64,000 bases of DNA, taken from CAJUPY01 sp051871275. Lineage in GTDB: Bacteria; Bacteroidota; Bacteroidia; Bacteroidales; Muribaculaceae. Shown here one piece after another: positions 1 to 10,029 of this stretch (its first letter is position 1; the number at the start of each line of letters is the position of its first letter). The stretch lies in contig JBJECR010000116.1 of the NCBI GenBank assembly GCA_051871275.1, forward strand, positions 1-64,000, read 5' to 3'. Both the position numbers and the translations under genes were made by a program. The notes under the pieces were generated by a model that worked only from the letters and a program-made list of their open reading frames with translations, was not told where the DNA came from and did not search any database.

Positions 1-203
1 ACGAGTTTGTCAACGCCTGTTTCAGTGCCGCCGAGCAAGTCAGCGAGATGCAAGCCAATTTACTTGATGCCGCCATAGAACTGGCAACAGGCGGTTCTGC
101 TCAGCCTCATGTTGGCACTGGTGGCGGAGGTTCAACGTCTGAATTGCCGTGGAGGGACAAAGACAAGAATCTCAAGAAACGAACAGCTATAAAAAGACAT
201 TAG
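1..203 (+). CDS. C-terminal end of a probable relaxase/mobilisation protein (partial)
   Basis: An open frame enters from the left edge (first full codon at 3) and ends at TAG 201-203, giving about 66 residues. The tail has a Gly-rich stretch followed by SELPWRDKDKN and a Lys/Arg-rich end. From memory, a glycine run followed by an LPWxDK motif is typical of the C-terminus of Bacteroides MobA/VirD2-type relaxases; no catalytic residues lie inside the window. If correct, the gene nicks oriT of a mobilisable element that lies mostly to the left. The identification rests on a short low-complexity tail and is tentative. Confidence 0.4.
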   Translation, partial: EFVNACFSAAEQVSEMQANLLDAAIELATGGSAQPHVGTGGGGSTSELPWRDKDKNLKKRTAIKRH

Positions 204-321
204 TTAGCAAATTAAGTCAGTTTTGTTCCCAAATTGAGCCAAAATTGAGCCAAAACATCTTTTTTACATCACTAAATTGCAGATTTTCGTGTATTTATGC
301 GAGTGTCTGCAATTATTTTCA

Positions 322-329
322 TACCTTTG
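322..329 (+). promoter_or_regulatory. Bacteroidetes -7 promoter box (TACCTTTG)
   Basis: TACCTTTG matches the TAnnTTTG -7 consensus of the Bacteroidetes primary sigma factor. It lies 57 nt upstream of the ATG at 387 and probably drives the UpxY-like fragment. It may also feed the conflict island starting at 763, because no better match is seen just before that gene. Confidence 0.5.
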
Positions 330-386
330 TGGTCAAAAGTTGACAATTCTTTCCAAGAAAAGTCTCTTTAATAAGAGTAGTTTCTA

Positions 387-668
387 ATGATAGCATTGGA
401 AGAAAAGAATTTTCAGTCTGTCAAGACTGACGCTTCATTGTATAATGGGCGACCGACTGACACCGGCTCACAGTGTCACAGTGCTGAAGTTACATTCAGC
501 ACGCCCTCCATCTCGAAATGCAAGGATGGGGTGTCGGTAGAGAATGTCCATACGTTAAATAAGCAATGGTTTGTCCTTCGTGTGTCTTATGGTAGAATTT
601 TCAAGGCAAAGACGTTAGTTGTAGGCAAAGGTTATAAAATTAGTAAATGGTGCATAAATACTGCATAG
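387..668 (+). pseudogene. Truncated UpxY/NusG-like transcription antiterminator
   Basis: The 93-residue frame has a variable Ser/Thr-rich N-terminus and then NKQWFVLRVSYGR (residues about 58-70), which matches the start of the NusG N-terminal domain in UpxY-family antiterminators on Bacteroides mobile elements. Full-length family members are roughly 170-350 aa and continue through the NGN domain to a KOW domain. Here the frame stops soon after KAKTLVVGKGYKI, so most of the NGN fold and all of KOW are missing. It therefore looks like a decayed or truncated copy, consistent with the relaxase remnant just upstream. A short regulator that uses only this N-terminus cannot be excluded. Confidence 0.55.
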
Positions 669-762
669 CCAGATTTGCAAATTCTCGCCTTAATTCTGAT
701 TTCTTGAGAGTAAACATCTGCGAACTTTTGGTTAGCAAAAATGGGGAGATACAAAATTACAA

Positions 763-3700
763 ATGATAAATCAAAACAACGATATGATAAACAACGATAC
801 ACTCCAAAAAATATTATCCATATTTCTGTCCCTGAAAAAAGAATCATTACAAGAAAAAGGTGAAGGATGGGTTAATATGGCTAATTTTGGTTCTGCTTTG
901 CTCAAGGCTGGCATTAACTATAAAGCCTTGGGATATGAAAAGCTTAATGAATTCGTTATTAAGTCTGGTGCGTTCGTAGTACATACAGATACATTTTGCA
1001 AAGTGCCTGTAAAATATATCAAGGAGAAAGAGAAACTAACAGATATTTATAGGAAACCTAAAGCTGAACGTGCGCAATCATTATACACAGCCCCTAATGA
1101 GGTTATAAAGGTAAAGCGAAGGTTGCGTCTTGACAATAATATGTTTATAGGACAGTTCGCACCTCAGAGAAATGAAGGTTGGTTTACGATAACAGATATC
1201 CGTAATACTGATTTTACAAAGATTGAAGATAAGGAACGTGGTATAAAGAATCTGTCTATCTCATTCAGAAGCAACAGAGAGTTCAACCGCTATGCATACT
1301 ACAAGTTCACTTGGGTATTGCTTGAAACCGATCCTCTCAAGTTCGGTATTGACTTGCATGAGGAAATAACACCAATTTACCCCAAAGACATTGTGAGCAG
1401 TCTTTACGAGGGCATTATGCGTTATCCTGCAGGTGCTGCAAAGAAGATTGCTCGTTCGCTTGATACTCTCAAAAAGCAACTTACACAAAGCGGTAAGGAA
1501 GTATTCATCTATGAGTTGTTGCAGAATGCTAACGACTATCCTCGTCGTACAAAAATTGATGGTAAAATTCAACCTTTGCCTGTTGATGTAGAATTCCATA
1601 TTACCGAGAATTACTTAATATTCGAGCATACAGGTGAATATTTCAATCCGAAGAACATTGCAGCTATATGTGATATAAATGATGGCGAGAAGTCTGACAA
1701 TACTGAAGCCATCGGCTACAAGGGTATTGGTTTTAAGACCGTTTTCCTTGACAACGACTATGTTCTCCTCAATACTGGTAATTACACATTCAGGTTCGAC
1801 AAGTCTGCTACGGATGTAATCAATACACCATGGCAGATATTGCCAATCTGGACGGAACGTAATGAGATTGATAATGAAATCAAATCTGCTTTCCGTCAGC
1901 ATCCTAACGAAGAGTTCAGAGTAAAGTTCGCTCTCCAACCACGAGATAAGGAAATTCTGACCGATGAAGACAGAGATGATAATTACATCGATTTGTTTAC
2001 CGATGTATTTGAATCGGAGCGCGTCATATTGTTTATCCCGAATATCAAGAAGGTTAGCATCTTTATTGATGGTCAGGATGAACCGATTGTACGTGAGAAA
2101 GACAATAAAGACTGGTGTGTATCAGATTCTCTTGTAGATGATATTCCTGAGGACATTACAGATAAGATAAACGATGTCTTGGAAAATCCAGACTCTCTTC
2201 GTTCGGATGGTTATGAGAAAATACCTGAGAAGTACATGAACTTCCGCAAGACTGCGGTAAAGTTTGCGTGCAAGAAAGCTGAAAGAAAGTTGATGCCAGT
2301 TGATGATGCCATGCTTTATTGCTATCTGCCAGCAAAGCGGGCTGATTGGGGCTTCAATTTCCTAATGAACACCGATATGGTGCCCAACGGACAGCGTGAT
2401 GATATTGAGGATATCGAACTCAATCACGTTATTGCTCGTATTGCAGGTAAACAGTTCTTTTATTGGATCAAGCAGCTTATTGAAAGCAAAAAATACGACC
2501 TTGACTCTATCTTTGCACTTATCCCAGACTTTGATGAGTGCAAGAAGAGACGCGTGTATAAGACGTTTATAGAGGAGTTCCAGGAAGAATTTGAAAAACT
2601 CATAAAAGAAGAGTCTTTTGTTCCATGCGTGGATAAGAATGGTGAACAAACCTTTGAATGCATCGACAATATTATTAACGACATGACTGGCATGACAGCG
2701 AACGGAGTCATTTCAGACGAAGACTTCATAATTCTTATGGAGTTGGGTGACTACTCCTTGCCAGTTGACGAGTTAAGACAATCGGAGACATTCATGGATT
2801 TCTTGTACAAGCATTCTCCTTCGAACCTTGATGTAAAGGTTGATGCAGTTGTAAAGAAATGTGAGGAAACAGATTTCCAGACATGGTTGACAGTTCCCGA
2901 AAACAATACACGATTTATAAGACATTGGTTGAGTGAGGATGAACTAAACGAGTTTGCTAAGAAAAATATATTTATTGAATACGAAGGCGATTTGTTTACA
3001 GCAGGAAGTCTCTACTATGATTTTGACACGAATTGTAATGGAATAGGATTCTTGCGTAAATTTGTACCGCATCTTTGCGAGGCATCAAGAGCAAATTTTG
3101 AGGAAGATGAAAATTGGAAATCATTTGCAGACAAGTATTTCCTGTCTTTCTCTGCTGAGTCTATGATTACAGATTGCATTCTATCCAATGAGGATGCTAT
3201 GGCGTTGCTTAACGTACCAAGCAATTCTGTTGCATTCTATCGTTATCTTGCAGTAAAGGAAGTTGATTTAAAGGCTAACAAGACAAAGATTCCGTACATT
3301 ACTGAGGATGGTGGTGCAAGTACAGACTATACCAATTATCACTACTTCTTCAACGAAGATGCTCATGGCTTAACACGTGAGAAATGGTTGGGCGAGAATG
3401 TTATCAATGTACTATCGCATATCTATTTTGATAGTCTGGCTGATGACGAGAAAGGTAATATAACTGCAATATTTGCTAACCTTGGATTCAACGAATTTAC
3501 CAAGGACTCCTTCATCACGACTGTCATTGTTGGCGATGCCGATTTCCGAGCAAAAGTAAACGCTGCCATAGAAAACAATTATGCTGCCAACAAAGCATTT
3601 GTTGAATATGTGTACGGTTGTGAAGTGCAGTTGAAGGAAAACGTTTTCAAGGATTATGTTTTGCGTTGTGTTGACATCCACAAAAATGAGGTATATCTTT

Positions 3701-6700
3701 GCAACGATGACGTGCGATACTTCAATCAGGATGCGTATGCTCAGAACAGCACCTATGCTGACAATATCAATCATGCTTGGTTGCAGGATAGCATGATGTA
3801 TGCTCTATCGAATGATTATTTTGAAGGTCGTGAGAAGGAAGAGGTAAAGAAACTGGAATCGTTCTTGCGTCAGCAGTTTGGCGTTAAGACATTCACAGAC
3901 AAGTCGTTCTTCATAGATGTTGTAATCAAGAACAAGGCGGTTATCTATGCCTGTCTTGTTGACGAGGCAATTATGCTCACATTCTTGGAATACCTGAAGC
4001 GAGACGCAGACAGACTCTTTGATGATACTATGAGTTTCAACGACATCAAGGATATGCCTTTACTTGCCTATGACGGAACCATAGTAAGAGCAAGGGAACT
4101 GAATATCCAGTATATCGAATACAACGAGGACGCAAAGATTCTGTGCGAGAAAGCATGGTGTCCGAAGACGTATGTTGTGCTCTCACAGAAATATACCGAT
4201 GATTTCTCTCAGGATATGCGTCAGCTGTTCAAGATTGTGAAGTTTGACATCAATACCACAACTGACATCCTTGCTCAGAACGCAAACTTGCGTCAATCGG
4301 TTAATATTATAAACAATAACGTTGATTTCTGGCGATGGGTAAAGGTAAACCAGAAGCAAATTGCATATGTTGATAAGTTCAAGACTATTCCGTTGCTTGA
4401 CAATAACAACGCGCTTATCAATTGTGCATCGCTTTACATTTCTGACATCTTTCAGCAGGAACAAATTGAGGCACTGGTAACTAAGTATGTAAAGGAGGCG
4501 CAGTTTGTGTCTTCGTCTTACATCGAAACCGCCAATGAGAACGAGAAGGCAGAGTGGATGAAATTGTTCAGGAAACTCGGTCTTAAGTCCGATAACAAGG
4601 ATATTCTTTTCTCAGACATCTTGCCTAAGCTTTCAACTATTGAAGTTGAGTCTTTGGATTCGGTTGTAGCGATGATGACCAAGCACCTTAAAGACCTGAA
4701 GAATAAATGGGCAGAAAGGAAACACCAAATTATGCAGTTGAGAGTTCGTACTCAAAATGCTGGTTATAAGACTCTTGATCAGGTAATAATCGTCAACGTG
4801 GATGAGGATTCTGTATCTGAACCATTCAAGTACATCACTCTTGCCAACGAAGTTCATCCCTATATTCTAAAGGCAAATAAGGACTTGCTTCATGCTATCT
4901 CTGAAGAGTACGGTAATCGCAATCTCATTACCACAAAACAAATGTGGATTGACGCAAAGGTTAAGGATTATCTTGCAAAATTTGCTGCCGATGAGAATAG
5001 CGTTGCAGACATTCACGTTCAGTTTGTACGTGAAGTAGCCAAGATACAGAGTGAGTATGACATAAATGACACACTTCGTAAGCAGATAAAGTATCTGGTC
5101 AAGTCGAATGAAACGACATACAAGTTTGCTCATGAGCTGACACTTGGAACAGAATATTCTCCAACGTGCGACTTTGAGGCAAATGGTGTGTCTGAATTGT
5201 CGTATCTTTCTGACACTTACATCTTCGAAGGCAACAAGGATATCATCAAGCAATATTTCAAGGCGGAGAACGTGCATCAGAATATGACGCGAGAGGACTT
5301 GAAGTATCTCGCAAACCGCACATTTGCTTGTTATTTCTGGTCGGAATGTTTCTATAGTCGCTTGGTCGAATATAAGTTATGGGTGGAAGATGGATGTTTC
5401 AATAACCGTGTATGCATACCAACAGAGAATTCTGTTCAAAAGCCGGAGTTGTTGTATGCACCTCACATAGCTGGTTATGCTGTTCGTGCCAAGGTTCCTC
5501 AATGGCAAGAGAAGGTTCCTTGCAAAGCTATTGTTGACTCTATTGACAATCGTGATGCTCGTGAATTATTTGAAAAGATCAACTTCTGTAAGGCTCTCTC
5601 TTTTGAAGATTGCCTTTATTACCTTGCTCGTGTTATGCATCCAAGAGAGGAAGAAACTCATTTCCGCACTATAGTGATTAATTGGATGCTATCTTCGCCT
5701 ATTCAAGATGAGACTTTGGTTGACAACTATCGTAAAACGCCAACTGCAGAATGGCGTAATGGTAAGGGGCAGAAGAAGCATATTACGGAACTTTATGCTA
5801 TCCATCCAGATGCGACACAGGAAAGGAATATCTTCCGTGGCGATGAGTTTGTTATGCAGACAAGTGCTTTCCCTTATGATACAGATTCGTTTGTCAAGGT
5901 CTGCAACATGCTGAAGATAAAATGTCTGACAAGTTCTGAATTTGTGGCAACACCTATAGGCAAACAAGATGAAACAGCTGATATGGTTGCCATACTCAGA
6001 CCTCGTCTGCTTATCTTGTCGGCTATTGAGAACCCAGATCGATTCCAAGAACTCTATGAACGCTATAATACAAAGCTGTCGCAGTATCATTTTGTTGTAT
6101 GTGAAATGATAGATCTCGGCTATGACACTATACACAATGATGTGGAGCGTATCTATAACGATGACAACCACCTTTATTATGTAAGCTCATGGAAGCATAA
6201 TCGTACCTTTACAAAGTTCTGTAGTAGATTGAAACGACTGGTTGGTTTTGACGTGTATGATAATGTATGTGAAGACGTTCTTGATGATAGCGTTTCTGTA
6301 GAAACGTGCATCGAAAAGTATTGCTCTTCGCTTGCATACGATGAAAAGTTCCGTGCTTATCTCAGATCGTTGGATTTGGCCATCAACGTTGAGCCAGAGG
6401 AAGAAGAACCTATCGAAACAGGAAACGATTACTATAGCAATGCTACGAATGAACCAACAGATTTTGCTACAGAAGCAACTACAGAGACATCAACAGACAA
6501 TCAGCATGTTGACGATACGGAAACTATTCGTGAGGATGACAGGCTTGGTGCACCTAATAAAGATGTAACGTCAAGACCTGTTAACGAACTTGAAGTTGGG
6601 GAAGAAGCAGAGACATCACCAAAAGAACCTATTCAAACCGCATCGCAGCAGCCAACTTCTTACTCTCGCCCACAACAGCAGTCGCAACAGACTGAATCAC

Positions 6701-7686
6701 CAGTTGGTCAAACAGCGTCATCTACAGCAGAGGAAGAGACAGAAGATGACTTTGGTCAGTATGACACATATGAACAGGTTGATGAAGAGGATATTGAAGA
6801 CTACGATGACACAGATGAAACAGACGATGTAGAAGCCGACGTTGATGAAGATGTTGACACAACGGATAATGCCAGTACAACGTCTTCTAATACTCATACG
6901 TCTAACACATCTCACGCTTCATCAAACAAACCCCATAAGGATTATGATTCTGACCGCAATGGATACATGGGATCTGTTGATAAGGACAAGAATTATCAAC
7001 CTGTTGGCGACAGACCTTACAAACCTCGTACACGTAAGCATCCGAAGATTTTCACCAAAAAGGAATTAGAACGCCTTCGCTCACATGGAACGCCTCTTGA
7101 ACTGGAATCATTACCACCAACGAGGGAGGAAATAGACCTCTTAGCTCAATGTAACATCAAGCCAGAGCAGATTGCCGACACCAACTATCTTGCTCAGTTG
7201 CGTCTGTACCAGAACCTCAGAAATGAGATGCACGCAGAGCCTGAGGAAACAATGGAAGAGTTCGTGCATAATGCTAGTGATGTAACAGTACACAAACTTA
7301 AAGATGGTAGATACATTCATACTTGTAGTGCTGCTCGTGGCGTGATGTATGCTTCTCCTTCTGTATGGAATAAGATGGTTGATGACAAGTGGAAGATATG
7401 CGTTTATCTTGATGGACAAGGCAAGAACTTCCATTACATTAACAATGCCGAGGAATTCCTGAAACTCGTAGAAAAAGACGATGTTGTTATCAAGATTACT
7501 GGTAAGGAGAAGGTTGATGTAGTAAGGGCTCTTTATACAGGCATACTAGAAGATGCCAGAGGTACTGCATACACCTTGATTCGTGTGGCGGCTCGTACAA
7601 ATATGGATGCCGTATTCGCTCACTATGTTGGTGCTATGGCAGAAGCGGAAGATGGTAACGATGATTACAACGATAACGACTATTGA
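763..7686 (+). CDS. Giant OST-HTH/LOTUS-like + sacsin-type HATPase protein
   Basis: This is a 2307-residue protein. Residues about 15-85 (GEGWVNMANFGSALL...YGYEKLNEF-like spacing) resemble an OST-HTH/LOTUS RNA-binding winged helix. Residues about 210-400 form a Hsp90/MutL-type ATPase of the sacsin kind: N-box YELLQNAND at 250-258 (Glu251, Asn255) and lid box GYKGIGFKTVF at 318-328. A long region without recognised motifs follows to about 1875. Next come an acidic Thr/Ser/Gln-rich linker (about 1877-2070) and a C-terminal globular domain (about 2090-2307) that weakly recalls NOV/DUF3883 but lacks an obvious nuclease motif. The stop nearly abuts the helicase-PIN gene, so the two are translationally linked. 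The protein is probably an NTP-dependent sensor or scaffold of a conflict system; its function is inferred. An alternative start is Met8. Confidence 0.7.
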   Translation: MINQNNDMINNDTLQKILSIFLSLKKESLQEKGEGWVNMANFGSALLKAGINYKALGYEKLNEFVIKSGAFVVHTDTFCKVPVKYIKEKEKLTDIYRKPKAERAQSLYTAPNEVIKVKRRLRLDNNMFIGQFAPQRNEGWFTITDIRNTDFTKIEDKERGIKNLSISFRSNREFNRYAYYKFTWVLLETDPLKFGIDLHEEITPIYPKDIVSSLYEGIMRYPAGAAKKIARSLDTLKKQLTQSGKEVFIYELLQNANDYPRRTKIDGKIQPLPVDVEFHITENYLIFEHTGEYFNPKNIAAICDINDGEKSDNTEAIGYKGIGFKTVFLDNDYVLLNTGNYTFRFDKSATDVINTPWQILPIWTERNEIDNEIKSAFRQHPNEEFRVKFALQPRDKEILTDEDRDDNYIDLFTDVFESERVILFIPNIKKVSIFIDGQDEPIVREKDNKDWCVSDSLVDDIPEDITDKINDVLENPDSLRSDGYEKIPEKYMNFRKTAVKFACKKAERKLMPVDDAMLYCYLPAKRADWGFNFLMNTDMVPNGQRDDIEDIELNHVIARIAGKQFFYWIKQLIESKKYDLDSIFALIPDFDECKKRRVYKTFIEEFQEEFEKLIKEESFVPCVDKNGEQTFECIDNIINDMTGMTANGVISDEDFIILMELGDYSLPVDELRQSETFMDFLYKHSPSNLDVKVDAVVKKCEETDFQTWLTVPENNTRFIRHWLSEDELNEFAKKNIFIEYEGDLFTAGSLYYDFDTNCNGIGFLRKFVPHLCEASRANFEEDENWKSFADKYFLSFSAESMITDCILSNEDAMALLNVPSNSVAFYRYLAVKEVDLKANKTKIPYITEDGGASTDYTNYHYFFNEDAHGLTREKWLGENVINVLSHIYFDSLADDEKGNITAIFANLGFNEFTKDSFITTVIVGDADFRAKVNAAIENNYAANKAFVEYVYGCEVQLKENVFKDYVLRCVDIHKNEVYLCNDDVRYFNQDAYAQNSTYADNINHAWLQDSMMYALSNDYFEGREKEEVKKLESFLRQQFGVKTFTDKSFFIDVVIKNKAVIYACLVDEAIMLTFLEYLKRDADRLFDDTMSFNDIKDMPLLAYDGTIVRARELNIQYIEYNEDAKILCEKAWCPKTYVVLSQKYTDDFSQDMRQLFKIVKFDINTTTDILAQNANLRQSVNIINNNVDFWRWVKVNQKQIAYVDKFKTIPLLDNNNALINCASLYISDIFQQEQIEALVTKYVKEAQFVSSSYIETANENEKAEWMKLFRKLGLKSDNKDILFSDILPKLSTIEVESLDSVVAMMTKHLKDLKNKWAERKHQIMQLRVRTQNAGYKTLDQVIIVNVDEDSVSEPFKYITLANEVHPYILKANKDLLHAISEEYGNRNLITTKQMWIDAKVKDYLAKFAADENSVADIHVQFVREVAKIQSEYDINDTLRKQIKYLVKSNETTYKFAHELTLGTEYSPTCDFEANGVSELSYLSDTYIFEGNKDIIKQYFKAENVHQNMTREDLKYLANRTFACYFWSECFYSRLVEYKLWVEDGCFNNRVCIPTENSVQKPELLYAPHIAGYAVRAKVPQWQEKVPCKAIVDSIDNRDARELFEKINFCKALSFEDCLYYLARVMHPREEETHFRTIVINWMLSSPIQDETLVDNYRKTPTAEWRNGKGQKKHITELYAIHPDATQERNIFRGDEFVMQTSAFPYDTDSFVKVCNMLKIKCLTSSEFVATPIGKQDETADMVAILRPRLLILSAIENPDRFQELYERYNTKLSQYHFVVCEMIDLGYDTIHNDVERIYNDDNHLYYVSSWKHNRTFTKFCSRLKRLVGFDVYDNVCEDVLDDSVSVETCIEKYCSSLAYDEKFRAYLRSLDLAINVEPEEEEPIETGNDYYSNATNEPTDFATEATTETSTDNQHVDDTETIREDDRLGAPNKDVTSRPVNELEVGEEAETSPKEPIQTASQQPTSYSRPQQQSQQTESPVGQTASSTAEEETEDDFGQYDTYEQVDEEDIEDYDDTDETDDVEADVDEDVDTTDNASTTSSNTHTSNTSHASSNKPHKDYDSDRNGYMGSVDKDKNYQPVGDRPYKPRTRKHPKIFTKKELERLRSHGTPLELESLPPTREEIDLLAQCNIKPEQIADTNYLAQLRLYQNLRNEMHAEPEETMEEFVHNASDVTVHKLKDGRYIHTCSAARGVMYASPSVWNKMVDDKWKICVYLDGQGKNFHYINNAEEFLKLVEKDDVVIKITGKEKVDVVRALYTGILEDARGTAYTLIRVAARTNMDAVFAHYVGAMAEAEDGNDDYNDNDY

Positions 7687-7688
7687 TT

Positions 7689-10028
7689 ATGATTGACAAT
7701 ATCAAACTTGCTAACTATAAGTCATTCTTTGCTGACCAGGTGAAGGAGGCTATCGACGAGCAACAAAAGATTAATCGCTCGCAGATGCGGAACTTATTCA
7801 AGACAGGTGAATTATCGCTTGCTTATGTTGATTCCATTCAGCATGAGACAGGCATGATTATCCTCAAATGCCCTCGTCGTATGGCTCCACGCTTGAAAGT
7901 TCTGAAGGGCGTGTGCATAATTAAGAAAGGTGCTAAGCAAGCATTAGGTGAACACGTTACGGAGTGGATCTGCCGTTGGGAGGAGTTCGTTGACAATAAG
8001 GATTTTCATTCTCCTGGTTCTGACATGACCCCAATGTACTATGTTCATACTGGTGATTCCAACTATGACTATGTTGCATGCTCTGGATTCAGTTTTAAGT
8101 TGTACGATATCTTGTCAAAGGCGTTGGCTGATGGCAAAAGTCTTTCACTTATCGTCCATAATCCATTTCCTCCTGTAGAGTATTTCCGCAACCTTGCCAG
8201 CTACATGGATGCGTTCTTTTCAAACGAGGAATTGAACCTTGAACCGACTATAGATTATGAGGAATGGACACCCGAAGAACTTGCGTTTGACGAACAGAAG
8301 CCAACAGGCATTTCTGACACAATCATAGACACGCTCGCTAATGAACATTGTTGTATCGTACAAGGTCCTCCGGGAACTGGTAAGAGTTACACCATCGCTT
8401 CTGTGATTTCATCGTATCTTGATGCTGGCAAAACCGTCTGCGTCACCACCATGGCGAACAAGGGCCTTATCGAGTTGATAAAGCAGAAGCCTTTGCAGAA
8501 GTATGTGAAGGGAGGTTGTGTCAGCAAGACAAATCTCTCTATTGACGAACGCAAACAGGTGTCTGGTGTAAAAGCTGCCTCTGCCGACTTGCAGGTCCCT
8601 GGTGGCGAGATGCTCTGTGCGACAAACTATCAGTTGTCAAGCGTTTTTAGCGAAAAGAAGATGACTCTGTATGGTTTGCCACAATACGATTTGGTAGTCA
8701 TAGAAGAGGCTTCTCAGGCATTCCTTACTGCTATAGTTGCATTCAAACAGTTGGGTGTGGATTGTATGATAGTAGGTGACCCTATGCAGTTGCCGCCTAT
8801 CGTGAAACTTAACAATCCACAATATAATTCGTGGAATGTGGCAACTCAAGTTGAAGGATTAAAGTCTATGGCGCTGGGAACATCTATAAAATCTTATCGT
8901 ATAGTAACCACTTTCCGTCTCACGAGTCGATCTGCCTCCCTTACAAAATGCTTTTACGGGAATCGTTTTGTGTCTGTGAAGAAAGACTATTTAGATTTTA
9001 CCAAAGCGAATAGTGTCTTATTCCCACAAGATGGCGGTGTACTTTACCATTGTACACAAGATGTCCGCAATGGAGTTTATTCAGATAAAGCAGATGCTAT
9101 TATACGAGATGTGATTGAAAAGCTGGAAAAATTTTATCCTAATCGTTCTTTAGCTATCATAACACCTTTTAGAGATTCAGTAAAGGAACTGCAGAAACGT
9201 TTCTGTACGTCTGACATTGAACTGGATATAACTATCGAAACGATAGATAGAATCCAAGGAATGACTGTTGATTATGCAATTCTATACATTCCTGGAAGGA
9301 ATCCGGGTTTCGCACTCGAAGATCGACGTTTTAATGTTGCTACAAGCCGTTCGCTTAGTACGACTCTCATTATTTCAGATATGCCTCTTAACGAATTTCA
9401 TACTGTCTCACCTACAGTATTACAGTTTATAGATAATTGTGATAAGTTTGATGGTAAAACAGGTGTATGGAGAACTAATTTGCAAGAGTCAGAATCATTA
9501 GGCCCTATAGTCCAACCTGTATCTGAAGAAAAAACAGCATCAACGGTCTCCTCCACAATAGGGTTGAAAGTTGTAGGTATAATTGATCTCTCTCAGTTTG
9601 AACGGAAAAAGAGGGAATTAAGTATGACGAAGAAAAACTACTATATCATTGATACTAATGTTTTTGTAGACTATCCTGATATTATTTCTAAGATTGACAG
9701 AAAGTATCCTATCATCTTGTCTGCAAAGGTGACGGATGAACTCGATAAGATGAAAATCAAATTAACTGAAGAACGAAGACAAAACGCGGAGAAGGCATTA
9801 CGCAATCTTAATAATGAGTCACAGCATGAGATTTTATACGAGTTCGCAGATACTTCTTTATTGCCTGATGATTTTGATAAACGTTCACCTGACAATATGA
9901 TATTATCAACTGCATTAAAGTACAAAGAACAGAATCCCATTATGCTGACATCGGACAATGGGTTACAATTAAAATCGAAAGTCTTAGGAATTTCGTCAAT
10001 AAGTTTAAAACAGTTCTTAAAACGATAA
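7689..10028 (+). CDS. SF1 (UPF1-like) helicase fused to C-terminal PIN nuclease
   Basis: A two-part enzyme of 779 residues. The helicase core has Walker A GPPGTGKS (226-233), Walker B VIEEASQ (Glu339, Glu340), motif III GDPMQLPP and motif VI NVATSRS, the signature of UPF1/SMUBP2-type SF1 helicases. The C-terminal ~130 residues form a PIN domain: IIDTNVF with Asp655, DELDK (Asp683/Glu684), SPDNM (Asp735) and TSDNG (Asp756) supply the usual acidic metal site. This predicts ATP-driven translocation on single-stranded RNA or DNA coupled to cleavage. I start it at ATG 7689, 2 nt past the upstream stop, rather than at the overlapping TTG 7683. It ends 1 nt before the next gene, so the three genes form one transcription unit. 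Confidence 0.82.
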   Translation: MIDNIKLANYKSFFADQVKEAIDEQQKINRSQMRNLFKTGELSLAYVDSIQHETGMIILKCPRRMAPRLKVLKGVCIIKKGAKQALGEHVTEWICRWEEFVDNKDFHSPGSDMTPMYYVHTGDSNYDYVACSGFSFKLYDILSKALADGKSLSLIVHNPFPPVEYFRNLASYMDAFFSNEELNLEPTIDYEEWTPEELAFDEQKPTGISDTIIDTLANEHCCIVQGPPGTGKSYTIASVISSYLDAGKTVCVTTMANKGLIELIKQKPLQKYVKGGCVSKTNLSIDERKQVSGVKAASADLQVPGGEMLCATNYQLSSVFSEKKMTLYGLPQYDLVVIEEASQAFLTAIVAFKQLGVDCMIVGDPMQLPPIVKLNNPQYNSWNVATQVEGLKSMALGTSIKSYRIVTTFRLTSRSASLTKCFYGNRFVSVKKDYLDFTKANSVLFPQDGGVLYHCTQDVRNGVYSDKADAIIRDVIEKLEKFYPNRSLAIITPFRDSVKELQKRFCTSDIELDITIETIDRIQGMTVDYAILYIPGRNPGFALEDRRFNVATSRSLSTTLIISDMPLNEFHTVSPTVLQFIDNCDKFDGKTGVWRTNLQESESLGPIVQPVSEEKTASTVSSTIGLKVVGIIDLSQFERKKRELSMTKKNYYIIDTNVFVDYPDIISKIDRKYPIILSAKVTDELDKMKIKLTEERRQNAEKALRNLNNESQHEILYEFADTSLLPDDFDKRSPDNMILSTALKYKEQNPIMLTSDNGLQLKSKVLGISSISLKQFLKR

Positions 10029-10029
10029 T

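Noticed and set aside
7683..7688. TTG start for the helicase-PIN gene overlapping the upstream stop
   Set aside because: An ATG two codons later at 7689 is a more usual start and changes no domain; the coupling inference is the same.
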